The notes under the pieces were generated by a model. The model was given only the letters and a program-made list of their open reading frames with translations, ran no database searches and was not told the origin of the DNA. 64,000 bases of DNA from Pseudonocardia parietis (GTDB lineage: Bacteria > Actinomycetota > Actinomycetes > Mycobacteriales > Pseudonocardiaceae): the NCBI RefSeq assembly GCF_017876315.1, contig NZ_JAGINU010000001.1:124001-188000 (forward strand), read 5' to 3'. Positions 53,750-62,552 of this stretch are shown here, in pieces (positions within the stretch are counted from its first letter, which is position 1; each line of letters begins with the position of its first letter). A program made the translations under genes and the position numbers.

Positions 53750-55063
53750 GTGCCGGCGCTCCCTGATCTCCTGCGGGCTCTCGAGTCCGGTGACCTCTCC
53801 CCCACCGAGCACGTCGACGACGTGCTGGCCCGGCTCGACGCCGACACCACCAACTGCGTGGTCACCCTGGACGCCGACCGGGCCCGGTCCCGCGCGGCGG
53901 AGCTGACCGCCCGCTCCGCCCGTGGCGAGCGGGTCGGCCCGCTGCACGGGGTCGCCGTCGGGATCAAGGACCTGATCGACGTCGCGGGCCTGCCGACCCG
54001 GTGCGGCTCGAGGCTGCTGGCGGACGCACCACCGGCCGCCGCGGACGCCCCGGTCGTGGCGATGCTGCGGGCGGCAGGCGCGGTCGTCGTCGGGAAGCTG
54101 CACACCCACGAGTTCGCCTACGGCCCGGTCGGTGACGTCGCCGCGACCGGCCCGGCCCGCAACCCGCACGACCTCACCCGGGTCACGGGCGGGTCGTCGT
54201 CCGGATCGGCCGCGGCCGTCGCGGCCGGGCACCTGCCACTGGCCCTGGGCACCGACACGGGAGCGAGCATCCGCACGCCCGCTGCGCTGTGCGGGGTGGC
54301 CGGGCTCAAGCCGCGGCGCGGAGCGCTCCCGGGCGGCGGGGTGTTCCCGCTCGCCTAGTCGTTCGACACGATCGGTCTGCTCGCGACCGACGCGGCGTCG
54401 CTGGCCGTGGCCCGGGCGGCGCTCGGGGGCACCGCCCGCCGGGCCGGTGCCGCGGTCGATTTCGGCGCCGCGTCGGTACCGCGGGTCGGGGTGGCGACCG
54501 GGGACTGGTGGCGGCCGCACGACCCGGTGATCGGCGACGCCGTGCGGTCCGCCGCCCGGGCGCTGGCCGGGCTCGGCGTGCCGGTGACCGAACAGGACAC
54601 CCCGGGGATCGCGGAGCTGGCCGCGACCTACCCGGTGATCACCGGCGCCGAGGCGTACGCGACGCACCGGGAGTGGTTCGCCACGCGGCGCGACGAGTAC
54701 CAGCCGGCGACCGCGGAACGGCTGGCCGCGCACACCGACACGCCCGCGCACGTCTACGTCGACGCGCAGCGCACCCGGTCCCGGCTCACCTCCGCCCTGC
54801 TCGGGCACCTCGGCTGCGACGTGCTCCTGTGCCCGACGACGCGGCTGCGGGCCACCCCGATCGGGACGTCCGAGGTGGACGGGATCGGGGTCCGGCCGTC
54901 GTTGCTGGAACCGACCTCGCCGTTCAACCTCACCGACCTGCCGGTGGTGGCGCTGCCGGTGCCGGTGCCCGGTCTGCCCGCGGGGATCCAGCTGGTCGGC
55001 GTCACCGTGGGCGAGGATGTGCTGCTGGGCCTGGCCCGTGCACTCGAAGGAGCGCTGCGGTGA
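53750..55063 (+). pseudogene. Amidase-signature hydrolase with an in-frame amber stop
   Basis: One continuous frame of 437 codons reads as an amidase-signature enzyme (GatA/AtzF class). The triad is complete: Lys in G-I-K-D-L-I-D-V-A-G, Ser in T-G-G-S-S-S-G-S and the nucleophile in G-T-D-T-G-A-S-I-R. TAG at 54356-54358 (codon 203) falls after the triad, where relatives usually have an aromatic or polar residue before S-F-D-T-I-G-L-L. The rest of the frame is intact to TGA 55063, so the break is recent, is read through, or is a sequencing error. GTG start. Confidence 0.75.
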
Positions 55064-55638
55064 TCCTCCCGGTCGCGGTGGCCCGCGGGGTGTTCTCCGG
55101 CGACGTCGACCGGGTCTACCGGCGGTGGGCACGCTCCCGGGTGCGCGCAGGGTCGACGCTGCGCACCGCCGCCGGGGTGGTCGAGATCGTCGCGGTCGAG
55201 GAGATCCGCCCGGACGCGATCTCCGACGACGATGCCCGGGCGGCCGGTTCGACCTCGGCCGTCGAGGTGCGCCGGTCGTTGCGGGGGGTCGCAATCGACC
55301 CGGTGTTCCGCATCCGGCTCCGGGCGGTGGGCGCCGACCCGCGGGAGCGGCTGCGGGAGTCCGTCGACGACCTGGCAGGGATCGCCGCACGGCTGGACCG
55401 GCTCGATCGCGCGTCGCGCCACGGGGCGTGGACCCGCGAGACGCTGCGGCTGGTCGCCGACCACCCCGGCGAACGCGCAGCGGACCTCGCGGACCGGGCA
55501 GGGCGGGAACGCGACCCGTTCAAACTGGACGTCCGCAAACTCAAGAACCTGGGGCTCACGGAGAGCCTGGAGACGGGCTACCGGATCTCGCCACGCGGCG
55601 CGGCATTTCTCGCCGGCGAGGACGAACCTGCCGGGTGA
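55060..55638 (+). CDS. PUA/ASCH-like plus winged-helix protein
   Basis: A 192-residue protein. The first 65 residues (V-Y-R-R-W-A-R-S-R-V-R-A-G-S-T-L-R-T-A) resemble an ASCH/PUA-type RNA-binding barrel; the last 65 (T-L-R-L-V-A-D-H-P-G-E-R-A-A-D-L-A, then V-R-K-L-K-N-L-G-L-T) form a MarR-like winged helix. GTG 55060 overlaps the amidase stop by 4 bp with GAAGGAG upstream. The combination suggests nucleic-acid binding; actual role unknown. A complex inverted repeat covers its stop. Confidence 0.75.
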   Translation: MILPVAVARGVFSGDVDRVYRRWARSRVRAGSTLRTAAGVVEIVAVEEIRPDAISDDDARAAGSTSAVEVRRSLRGVAIDPVFRIRLRAVGADPRERLRESVDDLAGIAARLDRLDRASRHGAWTRETLRLVADHPGERAADLADRAGRERDPFKLDVRKLKNLGLTESLETGYRISPRGAAFLAGEDEPAG

Positions 55639-55704
55639 TCGTCCGTTGAGTACTGATCGGTGCCGGCAGTGGCACCGATCGGCACTGATCGGATGATCAC
55701 CCGG
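55631..55704. repeat. Nested inverted repeats (multi-stem element)
   Basis: Outer arms CCGGGTGATC (55631-55640) and GATCACCCGG (55695-55704) are perfect complements; inside, GATCGGTGCC (55655-55664) pairs with GGCACCGATC (55671-55680), and further GATCGG copies flank it. It spans the stop of the winged-helix gene and may be a terminator or mobile-type palindromic element. Confidence 0.75.
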
Positions 55705-55789
55705 CGTCGGGTCTGGTCGACGGAGCCGGATCCGGACGGCACGGCGGCCGCGGGCGGGGCGCCGGCAGCCGTTCCCTACCCTTCGGGGC

Positions 55790-56728
55790 ATGCGAGCGGT
55801 GTGCGTGCTGGGGACCGGGCTGATCGGCGGATCGCTGATGCGGGCAGCCGCACGCGCGGGTCGTGAGGTGTGGGGCACCGCCGCGTCCGAGGCCACCGCG
55901 GCCGCCGCCGTCGCCGACGGGTTCGACGTCGGCACCGACACCGACGCCGCGCTGACCCGGGCCGCGGAGGCAGACGCGCTGGTGGTCGTCGCCGTACCCC
56001 TCACCGCACTGGAACCGGTGCTGCGCCGGGTCGACGCCGTCGCCCCGACGTGCCGGCTGACCGACGCGGTGAGCGTGAAGGTCGCGGTCGCCGACGCCGT
56101 CGCCGAGTTCGCCCCGCGCGCCCGCTACGTCGGCGGGCACCCGATGGCCGGCACCACCGAGTCCGGCTGGGCGGCAGGCGACGCCGATCTCTTCAACGAG
56201 GCCGCGTGGGTGGTCGCCGCCGACGACGGCCTGGACCTCGACGTCTGGCGCGACGTCGCCGAGCTGGCCTGGGCGTGCGGTGCCCGAGTCGTCCCCGCCG
56301 CGATCGACGAGCACGACATCGCCGTCGCCCGGATCTCGCACCTACCGCACCTGTTCGCCGCCGTGCTCGCCTCGGTGGGAGCGGGCGAGCAGGGCGACGA
56401 CCTCGCCCTGGCGCTGTCCGCGGGCTCGTTCGCCGACGGCACCCGGGTCGCCGGGACCCGCCCGGAGCTGGTGCTCGCGATGTGTGAGGGCAACCGGGCG
56501 TCGCTGCTGGCCGCGGTGGACGACGCGCTGGGCCGGCTCGGCGCGATGCGCGGGGCCCTGGCGTCCACCGGCGGGCTCGCCGCCACGGTGCGGGCCGGGC
56601 ACGAGGCACGGATGCGCTGGGCCTCCACCCGCGAGCCGCTGGAGCTGCCGGTCGCGCTCGACGGCGAGAACGTCCTCGCCGAGCTGCGGGAACTGGGCCG
56701 CCGCGGCGACGTCGTCGGCAAGGCCTGA
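55790..56728 (+). CDS. tyrA: Prephenate dehydrogenase
   Basis: A 312-residue enzyme: NAD(P)-binding V-L-G-T-G-L-I-G-G-S-L at the N-terminus, catalytic His in V-G-G-H-P-M-A-G-T-T-E-S-G, and a helical dimerisation domain with I-S-H-L-P-H-L-F-A-A. It oxidatively decarboxylates prephenate (or arogenate) in tyrosine synthesis. No ACT domain is present. In many actinobacteria tyrA stands close to tadA, as here. Confidence 0.95.
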   Translation: MRAVCVLGTGLIGGSLMRAAARAGREVWGTAASEATAAAAVADGFDVGTDTDAALTRAAEADALVVVAVPLTALEPVLRRVDAVAPTCRLTDAVSVKVAVADAVAEFAPRARYVGGHPMAGTTESGWAAGDADLFNEAAWVVAADDGLDLDVWRDVAELAWACGARVVPAAIDEHDIAVARISHLPHLFAAVLASVGAGEQGDDLALALSAGSFADGTRVAGTRPELVLAMCEGNRASLLAAVDDALGRLGAMRGALASTGGLAATVRAGHEARMRWASTREPLELPVALDGENVLAELRELGRRGDVVGKA

Positions 56729-56741
56729 GGCCACCGAGGCG

Positions 56742-57344
56742 TCAGTGACCTCGGTCCAGCCCGGCCCGCGAGGCGATGCCCGGATAGTCGAGCACGAACC
56801 CGTCGGGGTCGACGGTGACGTCCGCGGCGAACTCGCCCGCCGCGAACCCGACGATCGCGGGTTCGGTGTCGGTGCCGGCCGCCACCGTGCGGTAGGTCTG
56901 CTCGGTGGCCTCCACGGACAGCGTCGGGAGATCGACGAACACCATCGGCAGCACGTGCTCGGCCGGGTCGCGGTGCAGCCCGAGGCGGCGCACCGGCAAC
57001 GCGTTGAACACCGGGCTGAAGGCCAGGTCGACGTCGCACGCGCCGTGGAAGTCGCCGCGGGTGCCGCCCGAACCGTCGTCGACCAGCCAGACGCCGTCGG
57101 TGCTGCGACTGATCGTCACCTGGTGCTCACCGGCCGCGGTCGCCACGTCGACCGCCAGCCGGGACAGCGTGCCGTCCGCGGCCACCACCAGCCGGTAGGA
57201 CGCGGTGAGCACCCCGTCCGCGCTACCGCGGATCATCCGGCCGACGGCGCGGAACCCGCCACCGGACGTCGTGATCCGGGCGGACTCGAGACCGGTCGCG
57301 CCGTCGGTCTCCGGGTCGGAGCGCCAGCTCAGCATGACCGCCAT
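56742..57344 (-). CDS. Putative glycolipid-binding family protein
   Basis: A 200-residue beta-rich protein with the pattern of the glycolipid-bind family (PF06475): M-L-S-W-R-S, Y-R-L-V-V-A-A-D-G, D-F-H-G-A-C-D-V-D-L-A-F-S-P-V-F-N-A-L-P-V-R-R-L split over a strand pair, and Y-P-G-I-A at the end. Members are found in mycobacteria and relatives; binding of glycolipid has been proposed from structure, not proved. GGAGG before ATG 57344 supports the start. The DNA ligase gene lies 20 bp upstream on the same strand. Confidence 0.85.
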   Translation of the reverse strand: MAVMLSWRSDPETDGATGLESARITTSGGGFRAVGRMIRGSADGVLTASYRLVVAADGTLSRLAVDVATAAGEHQVTISRSTDGVWLVDDGSGGTRGDFHGACDVDLAFSPVFNALPVRRLGLHRDPAEHVLPMVFVDLPTLSVEATEQTYRTVAAGTDTEPAIVGFAAGEFAADVTVDPDGFVLDYPGIASRAGLDRGH

Positions 57345-57364
57345 ACGCACCTCCGTTCGTGTCA

Positions 57365-58315
57365 TCAACCTGGTTCCCGCCGTACCTCGGCGGGGTCGAC
57401 ATCGTCGCGCATCCCGCGGATCACGGGCTGGCGCAGCCGGCCGGCCGCCGTCCAGCCGAGGTGCGCCACCTCCACGACGGCCGACGGGACGCACCACTGC
57501 GCCCCGGCCGCGTCCACCCGCGGGATCGCCGTGGCGAACGGCGACGCCGGGGCCGCCAGCGGTCCGAGCCGCCCGGTGAGCACCTGCTGCATCGCCGTCC
57601 CGCCGAGCCCGGACCCGGCGCGGCCCGCGAACTCCAGCCCGTCCGGGCCGGGGACGCCGAGCAGCAGCGCCCCGATCCGCGGTCGTCCGCCCGCCGCCCC
57701 CTTCTCCGGGCGCCACCCGCCGACCAGGCAGCTCTGCGAGTGCCGGTGCGCGACCTTGACCCAGTCCGGGCTCCGCCGCCCCGGCCGGTAGCGCGAGGTC
57801 TCCCGCTTCGCGACGACCCCCTCCAGGCCGCGCTGCGCGGTGACGGCGAGCAGTGCCGCGCCGTCCGGGTACAGCGGGGACGTCTCCACGTGGGCGAGCC
57901 CGGACAGGTCGAGCCGCTCCAGGGTCGCCCGGCGCTCGGCGAGCGGCCGGTCCAGCAGCGACACCCCGTAGAGACGCAGCACGTCGAACACCATGAACGT
58001 GACCGGCCGGCTCGCGGCGGCGGCCGCGCTCACCACGCCCTGCATCCGGTGCGCGAGCGCGGCGAAGCTGGGCACGCCGGCGTCGAGCAGCACGACCTCA
58101 CCGTCGAGCAGGACGTCCGGGGCGAGCGTCATCAGATCGGCGAGCTCACCGAAGTTCGGTGTGACGTCGCGGCCCGAGCGGGTACGCAAGGTCAATGCTC
58201 GGCCGCCGTCACCGTCGGTGACCGACGCGAGCACGCGCATGCCGTCCCACTTGACCTCGTACGACCAGCCGGCGCCGGTCGGGAGCGGTCCGGGGGTGGC
58301 GAGCATGGGCAACAC
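57365..58315 (-). CDS. ATP-dependent DNA ligase (LigC/LigD ligase-domain type)
   Basis: A 316-residue ligase. The nucleotidyl lysine is in Y-E-V-K-W-D-G-M-R; later motifs are L-L-D-G-E-V-V (motif III), F-D-V-L (IIIa/IV), G-L-E-G-V-V-A-K (IV) and P-D-W-V-K-V-A (V). An OB-fold C-terminal domain completes it. There is no polymerase or phosphoesterase domain, so other activities of NHEJ must come from separate genes. It is divergent from ku by 75 bp, indicating shared control. Start GTG 58315; ATG 58306 is an alternative. Confidence 0.92.
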   Translation of the reverse strand: MLPMLATPGPLPTGAGWSYEVKWDGMRVLASVTDGDGGRALTLRTRSGRDVTPNFGELADLMTLAPDVLLDGEVVLLDAGVPSFAALAHRMQGVVSAAAAASRPVTFMVFDVLRLYGVSLLDRPLAERRATLERLDLSGLAHVETSPLYPDGAALLAVTAQRGLEGVVAKRETSRYRPGRRSPDWVKVAHRHSQSCLVGGWRPEKGAAGGRPRIGALLLGVPGPDGLEFAGRAGSGLGGTAMQQVLTGRLGPLAAPASPFATAIPRVDAAGAQWCVPSAVVEVAHLGWTAAGRLRQPVIRGMRDDVDPAEVRREPG

Positions 58316-58390
58316 ACCGTCATGCTTGTCACCGAACGTCCGGCGCGCCACCCGACGTGGCCCGGCCGGACGGCGGAGGGGGAACGCCAT

Positions 58391-59479
58391 ATGCGCGCGA
58401 TCTGGAGCGGGGCCGTGTCGTTCGGGCTGGTCAGCGTCCCGATCAAGGTCTACTCGGCGACATCCAACCACGACGTCCGGTTCCACCAGGTGCACGGCGA
58501 GGACGGCGGCCGGATCCGGTACAAGCGGACCTGCGAGGTGTGCGGCGAGGAGGTCACCTACGCCGACATCGTCAAGGGCTTCGAGACCCCGGAGGGCGAG
58601 CTGATCACCCTCGACGAGAACGATCTCGCATCGCTGCCCGTGTCGACCGGGCACGAGATCGACGTCGTCGAGTTCGTGCCGAACGACCAGATCGACCCGA
58701 TGCTGTTCGACAAGAGCTACTACCTCGAGCCGGAGACCAAGGCCGCGAAGCCCTACGCGCTGCTGCGCGAGGCGCTGAACGAGACCGACCGGACGGCCGT
58801 GGTGAAGGTGGCGCTGCGCCAGCGCGAGACCATGGCCCTGCTGCGGATCCGGGGGAAGGCGATCGTCCTGCAGACCCTGATCTGGCCGGACGAGGTGCGC
58901 GAGCCGGAGTTCGACATCCTCGACACCGACGTCGAGCTGCGGCCGCAGGAACTGCAGATGGCGTCGTCGCTGGTCGAGAGCATGGGGGCGGACTTCGACC
59001 CGGCCGAGTTCCACGACGAGTACCGCGACGCGATGGTCGACCTGATCGAGGCGAAGAAGACCCACGGCGACGCCCGGCCCGCCCCGGCCGCGGAGAAGGC
59101 CGACGACGGCGCCGACTCGATGAGCGACCTGCTCTCGGCGTTGCAGGCCAGTGTGGACGCCGCCCGGTCGTCCGGTGGGTCCGGCGGGTCCGGCGGCAAG
59201 GCCGAAGCGGACTCCGGCTCGGGCTCCTCCCGATCGTCGGGCTCGAAGGCGGGTTCGAAGGCAGGCTCACAGACGGGGTCCCAAGCGGAGCCGAAGGCGG
59301 GCTCGTCGCGGAGCAGCTCGTCGTCGGGCTCCTCCGGTACCACCCGCAAGACTGCGTCGAGCCGGTCGCGCTCGACGAAGGCCACCGAGGAGAAGGAGAC
59401 CGCGGCGACCGGCACCGAGGGCGGCGGGACGAAGTCCGCGACCGGCACCCGGCGGCGGTCGTCGAAGAAGACCGCCTGA
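58391..59479 (+). CDS. ku: Ku DNA end-binding protein
   Basis: A 362-residue bacterial Ku. It starts M-R-A-I-W-S-G-A-V-S-F-G-L-V, the family hallmark, and shows the zinc-like C-E-V-C pair, the F-x-x-x-Y-Y-L-E-P ring region and P-x-x-L-Q bridge (L-R-P-Q-E-L-Q-M). The last 110 residues form a long Ser/Gly/Lys-rich tail ending R-R-R-S-S-K-K-T-A, longer than the minimal form and probably DNA-binding. Ku holds double-strand ends for ligation during NHEJ. Confidence 0.97.
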   Translation: MRAIWSGAVSFGLVSVPIKVYSATSNHDVRFHQVHGEDGGRIRYKRTCEVCGEEVTYADIVKGFETPEGELITLDENDLASLPVSTGHEIDVVEFVPNDQIDPMLFDKSYYLEPETKAAKPYALLREALNETDRTAVVKVALRQRETMALLRIRGKAIVLQTLIWPDEVREPEFDILDTDVELRPQELQMASSLVESMGADFDPAEFHDEYRDAMVDLIEAKKTHGDARPAPAAEKADDGADSMSDLLSALQASVDAARSSGGSGGSGGKAEADSGSGSSRSSGSKAGSKAGSQTGSQAEPKAGSSRSSSSSGSSGTTRKTASSRSRSTKATEEKETAATGTEGGGTKSATGTRRRSSKKTA

Positions 59480-59494
59480 CCCGCCTGGGTCAGG
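59475..59494. terminator. Bidirectional hairpin over two stop codons
   Basis: CCTGACCC-GCCT-GGGTCAGG, a perfect 8-bp stem, covers the TGA of ku and the TGA of the convergent LCP gene. Confidence 0.75.
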
Positions 59495-60797
59495 GCCCGA
59501 AGCTCGACGCCGGCGGCGCCTGGTCCTGCTGCAGCGCGCCGAACAGTTCCTGCGCCCGGCCGCGGTCCCACCGCAGGCTCGACCCGCTCGAGCCGCCGAT
59601 CGGCACCGTCGTCTGGACTCCGTCGCCGCCGGAGACGCCCTTCATCCCCCAGGCGAGGCCGGCGATGTTCCAGAGGTGGTCGCCCTCGTCGACGGTGATC
59701 GTGTCGGTGACGGCCGACGCGAGCGGCACCATCCGGAACGGATTGATCAATGTGAGCGGGCTGGTCGCCTTGCCGAGCAGGGCGGAGAGGAACTCGCGCT
59801 GGCGCTGCACCCGGTCGAAGTCCGAGCCGGGCGTGGCGCGGGTACGGACGTAGCCGAGCGCGGTCGCACCGTCGAGCTCCTGGCAGCCGGCCTGGATGTC
59901 GAGCCCGGCCAGCGGGTCGTCGATGGCCTCCTCGACGCACATGTCTACGCCGCCGACCGCGTCGACGGCACCGACGAACCCGCCGAAGCCCACCTCGACG
60001 TAGTGGTCGATCTTCAAGCCGGTGGCGCCCTCGACCGTCTCGGTCAGCAGCTGCGGGCCACCGATCGCGAACGCCGAGTTGATCTTACTGCTGCCGTGGC
60101 CGGGAATCGGGACGAAGGAGTCGCGCGGGATCGAGACCAGCACGCTGCCCGAGCTCCCGGTGTGCAACAACATGATCGTGTCGGTGCGCTGCCCGGCCGC
60201 CTCGCCGGTGGCGAGCCGCTCACCGTCCTCCTCGGACAGACCGTCGCGGCTGTCCGAGCCGACGATCAGGTAGTTCGTGCCGGACGACGTCGCCTCGGAG
60301 TTCGCGGGCAGCGCCTCCACCCGGGTCATGTTCTGGTCGAGGTAGACGCCGAACCCGAGGATCGCGACCAGCAGCACGATCGCGACGGCCTTCCACCGGC
60401 CGCGCATCGACCCGCGCAGCCGTCGCCAGTCCGGAAGGGTCGGACCTTTGGTGATCCGGCCGTCCCGCGGGGCCTGGGACGCGGGATGCCCCGGCGGAGG
60501 GGCGCCGGCGCCGGCGGCCGGGCGCGCCCGGGTTCCGGCGCGGGTGGGCGGGGCGGCCGGCGGCGGACCGCCGGGGGCACGGGGCGGGGGCTTGCGCAGC
60601 GGGCCGCGCCCGCGCGACGGCGGGGGCTGCTGTGGAGGTGAGGGCGGCGGCATCGGACGGCCGCCCCGCCCCGGGAGCGGGCCGGGGCGCTGCGGAGGCT
60701 GGTTCGCCCAGCCCGGGCTGCCGCCACGCCTCGGCGGCCGCCCGCCCGGCGGAGGCGGACCACCGCGCGGGGGCGGGCCGCGGAAGTCTCCGGCCAT
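59490..60797 (-). CDS. LytR-CpsA-Psr (LCP) cell-wall polymer transferase
   Basis: A 435-residue membrane enzyme. Residues 1-125 are a cytoplasmic Pro/Gly/Arg-rich tail, followed by one membrane helix (A-I-V-L-L-V-A-I-L-G-F-G-V-Y) and the extracellular LCP domain with G-S-D-S-R, R-T-D-T-I-M-L-L, V-S-I-P-R-D-S, K-I-N-S-A-F and R-x-R-A arginines for the polyprenyl phosphate. LCP proteins attach arabinogalactan or teichoic-type polymers to peptidoglycan. The start ATG 60797 has GGAG upstream. Confidence 0.95.
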   Translation of the reverse strand: MAGDFRGPPPRGGPPPPGGRPPRRGGSPGWANQPPQRPGPLPGRGGRPMPPPSPPQQPPPSRGRGPLRKPPPRAPGGPPPAAPPTRAGTRARPAAGAGAPPPGHPASQAPRDGRITKGPTLPDWRRLRGSMRGRWKAVAIVLLVAILGFGVYLDQNMTRVEALPANSEATSSGTNYLIVGSDSRDGLSEEDGERLATGEAAGQRTDTIMLLHTGSSGSVLVSIPRDSFVPIPGHGSSKINSAFAIGGPQLLTETVEGATGLKIDHYVEVGFGGFVGAVDAVGGVDMCVEEAIDDPLAGLDIQAGCQELDGATALGYVRTRATPGSDFDRVQRQREFLSALLGKATSPLTLINPFRMVPLASAVTDTITVDEGDHLWNIAGLAWGMKGVSGGDGVQTTVPIGGSSGSSLRWDRGRAQELFGALQQDQAPPASSFGP

Positions 60798-60946
60798 ACC
60801 TGCTCCACCGTCCCGATCGGCCCCTCGGGGTGCGGGACCGGCTCCCGACGATACTGCCGTGCGGTACGCAAGCGGCGGGTCCCGTGCGAACGGCGCACTC
60901 CCGGGGTCGTCCCGCCACCGGTGAACGGCCCGGGCAGGATCTCCCG

Positions 60947-61717
60947 ATGGACGTCCCCTCCCTGCCGCTGCTCGAGGACGACCTGGACGCCGACGGCGTG
61001 CTCCGGGCCGCGGCGATCGTGTGCCGGCCGCCGGACATGCCGGACACGGCCGTCCTCTGCTGGTTCCCCGAGGTCGTCGACGCCGTCGGCGCCCGTGCGC
61101 TGTCCGTGCTGCGCACCGAGCTGGGCCGGACCCCGGTGTGGTGCACCCACGGTCCGGACGGGCGGCCGGTCGCCGTCGTCCACCCGGGGATCGGGGCGCC
61201 GCTCGCGGCGATGTTCCTGGAGAACCTGGTGGCGATGGGGGTCCGGACGGTCGTCGGGGTCGGCGGGGCCGGAGCCCTGCTGCCCGAGCTGACGGTCGGG
61301 CACGCGGTGATCCTCGGCAGCGCGCTGCGTGACGAGGGGACGTCGTTCCACTACCAGCCGCCGTCGCGCACGCTCGACGCCGATCCCGGCGGGATCGAGG
61401 TGCTCGAACGGGTGCTGACCGGTGCCGCGATCCCCTGGGTGGTCGGGCGCAGCTGGACCACCGACGCCGTCTACCGGGAGACCCCGCAACGGGTCGCGCG
61501 GCGCCGGGAGGAGGGCTGCGCGGTCGTCGACATGGAGGCCTCCGCGCTGGTCGCGGTCGCCCGGCGGCTCGGGATCCGGTACGGCCAGGTGTTCCTGGCC
61601 GCGGACTCCCTGGCCGGGCCGGAGTGGGAGCACCGCGGCTGGACGACGGCGCGGGAGGCTCGGGCAGGCCTGTACGGCCTGGCGCTGGCCGCCGCCGAGC
61701 AGTGGGCGCGGGGCTGA
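60947..61717 (+). CDS. Nucleoside phosphorylase family protein
   Basis: A 256-residue PNP/UDP-fold protein: V-V-G-V-G-G-A-G-A-L (phosphate-binding glycine loop), G-S-A-L-R-D-E-G-T-S-F-H-Y and the ribose/Met-Glu motif V-V-D-M-E-A-S-A-L. It most resembles uridine phosphorylase-like proteins acting on free nucleosides. ATG 60947 is chosen from length. It is divergent from the LCP gene; the gap of 149 bp shows no clear operator. Confidence 0.88.
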   Translation: MDVPSLPLLEDDLDADGVLRAAAIVCRPPDMPDTAVLCWFPEVVDAVGARALSVLRTELGRTPVWCTHGPDGRPVAVVHPGIGAPLAAMFLENLVAMGVRTVVGVGGAGALLPELTVGHAVILGSALRDEGTSFHYQPPSRTLDADPGGIEVLERVLTGAAIPWVVGRSWTTDAVYRETPQRVARRREEGCAVVDMEASALVAVARRLGIRYGQVFLAADSLAGPEWEHRGWTTAREARAGLYGLALAAAEQWARG

Positions 61718-61752
61718 GGGGCGCCCGCCGGCTGCCGGCCCCGGGAACGACA

Positions 61753-62130
61753 ATGGCCGGTGTGAACGAACCCGTCTTCGACAAGCGCGACCAGCTGGAC
61801 AAGGTCGCCGCAGGCCTGCTGGACGGCGAGCGGGTCGTCGCGGTGCTCGACGCGGTCGGCGCGGGCACCGGGTTCCTCGGCCTGACCGATCTGCGGGTGG
61901 TGCTGCAGGACAACTCGTTCGCCGGGAAGAAGACGGCGATCACCTCGATCCCGTACTCCCGGATCGGCACCGTCTCGTTCGTCGCGGACCGCAACATGCT
62001 GGGCCGGTTCGCGAGCTCGAGCAAGATCGCGGTGACGGTCGGCTCGCACACCTACGAGGTGGAGTTCCGGGGCGACGACAAGGCGAAGCTCGCCCACGAC
62101 GTCATCCTCGGGCACCTCACCCGGCCCTGA
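61753..62130 (+). CDS. Bacterial PH-domain protein
   Basis: A 125-residue protein of predicted seven beta strands and a C-terminal helix: T-G-F-L-G-L-T-D-L-R-V-V-L-Q, I-P-Y-S-R-I-G-T-V-S-F and Y-E-V-E-F-R-G-D-D-K-A-K form the DUF3246/bPH-like pattern. Such proteins probably bind ligands or proteins, functions unknown. It lies 35 bp after the phosphorylase gene on the same strand. Confidence 0.8.
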   Translation: MAGVNEPVFDKRDQLDKVAAGLLDGERVVAVLDAVGAGTGFLGLTDLRVVLQDNSFAGKKTAITSIPYSRIGTVSFVADRNMLGRFASSSKIAVTVGSHTYEVEFRGDDKAKLAHDVILGHLTRP

Positions 62131-62132
62131 GC

Positions 62133-62552
62133 TCAGACGTCCCGCAGGGCGGCAAGGAAGGCGAGCAGGTCGGCAGGTCCCTCGGAGGCGATCGTGTGTA
62201 CCCGGCGAAGGTCCAGGTCCCCGTAGGCGTGGACGATCAGGTTGCGGAATGCGGCGGCCCGGGCGAGCCGGTCCGCGAGAACGGGCTCCACGAAGCCGTG
62301 CCGGCCGAGCACCCGGAACGCGTCGCCGTAGGTCGGGGGCGAGCCGAGGCCCAGAGCGACACAGGACGACACCGCGGTGTCGACGACCACCTGGATCGCC
62401 TGCCAGAGATGCAGGACGACCGCGTCCGTGGCGTCGGTCATCGGCGCGAGCCCGGACGGGTCGGGCGGGAGCCGGTCACGGACCCGGTCCAGGTGTCGCC
62501 GGACGGTCGCCGCCCGCTCGGCGAGCAGCTCGGGACGGATCGCGCGGGTCAC
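62133..62552 (-). CDS. hepT: HepT-family ribonuclease toxin
   Basis: A 139-residue helical HEPN protein. The HEPN active-site motif R-x4-H-x-Y is R-N-L-I-V-H-A-Y. The pair with an upstream MNT nucleotidyltransferase is the HepT-MntA toxin-antitoxin system, in which the antitoxin inactivates HepT by adding AMP to the tyrosine. GTG 62552 overlaps the mntA stop by 4 bp. Confidence 0.9.
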   Translation of the reverse strand: MTRAIRPELLAERAATVRRHLDRVRDRLPPDPSGLAPMTDATDAVVLHLWQAIQVVVDTAVSSCVALGLGSPPTYGDAFRVLGRHGFVEPVLADRLARAAAFRNLIVHAYGDLDLRRVHTIASEGPADLLAFLAALRDV

